This document shows, piece by piece, positions 43,783 to 43,950 of a stretch of 43,950 nt of DNA. Each line of letters opens with the position of its first letter. Position 1 is the first letter of the stretch. The position numbers and the translations under genes were made by a program. This stretch comes from Ignavibacteriota bacterium. Its GTDB lineage: Bacteria > Bacteroidota > Ignavibacteria > Ignavibacteriales > Melioribacteraceae. The notes below the pieces were generated by a model. It did no database searches and was not told the origin of the DNA. It worked only from the letters and a program-made list of their open reading frames with translations. Location of the stretch: the NCBI GenBank assembly GCA_002746605.1, contig PDPT01000011.1, forward strand, positions 1 to 43,950, given 5' to 3'.

Positions 43783-43950
43783 ATGAAGCAAACAGACGAA
43801 GGAATAATAAAAAACTCTTACGAAATAATAATTGGAGAATTACAAACTCTGATTTCAATAAGTTATATAATAGCAGTTGGAATAGGAATGTTATTTTCTT
43901 TTCAAAAATATCACCAATTTGGAATCAATATTTTTGATTATTCAGATATT
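43783..43950 (+). CDS. N-terminal part of a membrane protein running off the window
   Basis: The ATG at 43783 opens a frame with no stop through the last base (56 codons). It encodes a hydrophilic start (MKQTDEGIIKNSYEIIIGEL), one transmembrane helix (LQTLISISYIIAVGIGMLFS) and YHQFGINIFDYSDI. Another frame over the same bases (43755-43937) is Asn/Arg-rich and looks like a shadow. Some purines (GGGA) precede the ATG. The pattern of helix followed by aromatic FGINIFDY occurs in uncharacterised multi-pass membrane proteins. Function unknown; partial at the right edge. Confidence 0.6.
   Translation, partial: MKQTDEGIIKNSYEIIIGELQTLISISYIIAVGIGMLFSFQKYHQFGINIFDYSDI

Noticed and set aside
43346..43858. 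170-codon minus-strand frame rich in Phe/Ile/Leu/Ser
   Set aside because: It is antisense to two plausible plus-strand genes. Its hydrophobic composition is what the reverse complement of Lys/Asn/Glu-rich AT-rich coding DNA gives, and no start signal was seen.
43755..43937. 60-codon plus-strand frame at the right edge
   Set aside because: It is rich in Asn/Arg/Lys with no domain, and it overlaps the hydrophobic frame from 43783, which has a proper membrane helix and stays open to the window end.
1..43950. tRNA, rRNA, CRISPR arrays and known riboswitches
   Set aside because: I looked for TPsiC-arm-like GGTTCGA/GTTCAAATCC strings, rRNA signatures and regular direct repeats with spacers in the gaps and found none convincing.

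Overview
The window is AT-rich (roughly one third G+C by eye). It reads as a chromosomal segment from a member of the Bacteroidota/Chlorobiota/Ignavibacteriota (FCB) group, most likely Ignavibacteria-like. The support is a TonB-dependent receptor with an N-terminal carboxypeptidase-D-like domain, a KdsC-type Kdo phosphatase (Gram-negative LPS), a CheB-CheR-PAS fusion, many signal peptides, and two promoters matching the Bacteroidota-type TTTG / TAnnTTTG pattern. The taxon is inferred from gene content, not from a marker phylogeny.

Layout. 1-4.4 kb (minus): a secreted nucleotide pyrophosphatase/phosphodiesterase-like enzyme and a TonB-dependent receptor with its terminator. 4.6-8.3 kb (plus): KdsC-like phosphatase, TRIC-type channel, M3-like peptidase with a TTG start, and a lipoprotein polysaccharide deacetylase. 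8.4-15.8 kb (plus): a three-gene signalling operon made of a CheB-CheR-coiled-coil-PAS protein, a PAS histidine kinase, and a large multi-PAS/GAF kinase homologue whose phospho-accepting His is replaced by Lys. 15.9-22.3 kb: a TTG-start small membrane protein facing away from a pyruvate dehydrogenase cluster (aceE, two-lipoyl aceF, lpdA), with a dyad-rich 355-bp control region between them. 22.6-23.9 kb: an AAA/DUF4143 ATPase preceded by four repeats at an exact 32-bp period. 23.9-29.9 kb (minus): two tandem ClC proteins, RsmE and a DUF6544-like protein in one operon. 30.1-34.7 kb (plus): DUF819 permease, M23 peptidase, freestanding ThrRS-type editing domain, PLP-dependent decarboxylase, MarC-like protein. 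35.2-41.8 kb: RlmL-like methyltransferase, GH27 alpha-galactosidase, M1 aminopeptidase (minus), GlgC, then rplU-rpmA ending in a 13-bp terminator.

From 41.8 kb to the right edge the sequence changes from tightly packed intact genes to a graveyard: RHS/YD-repeat fragments, a frameshifted small gene, an RHS core fragment, a multiply broken IS256-family transposase relic, a cassette-like gene-free stretch with hairpins, a small two-helix membrane protein, and the start of another membrane protein that runs off the window.

The features most likely to be new are the Lys-substituted kinase paired with an intact kinase and a receiver-less CheB-CheR fusion, the 32-bp-phased repeat array in front of the ATPase gene, and the freestanding ThrRS-like editing domain inside an envelope/decarboxylase operon.
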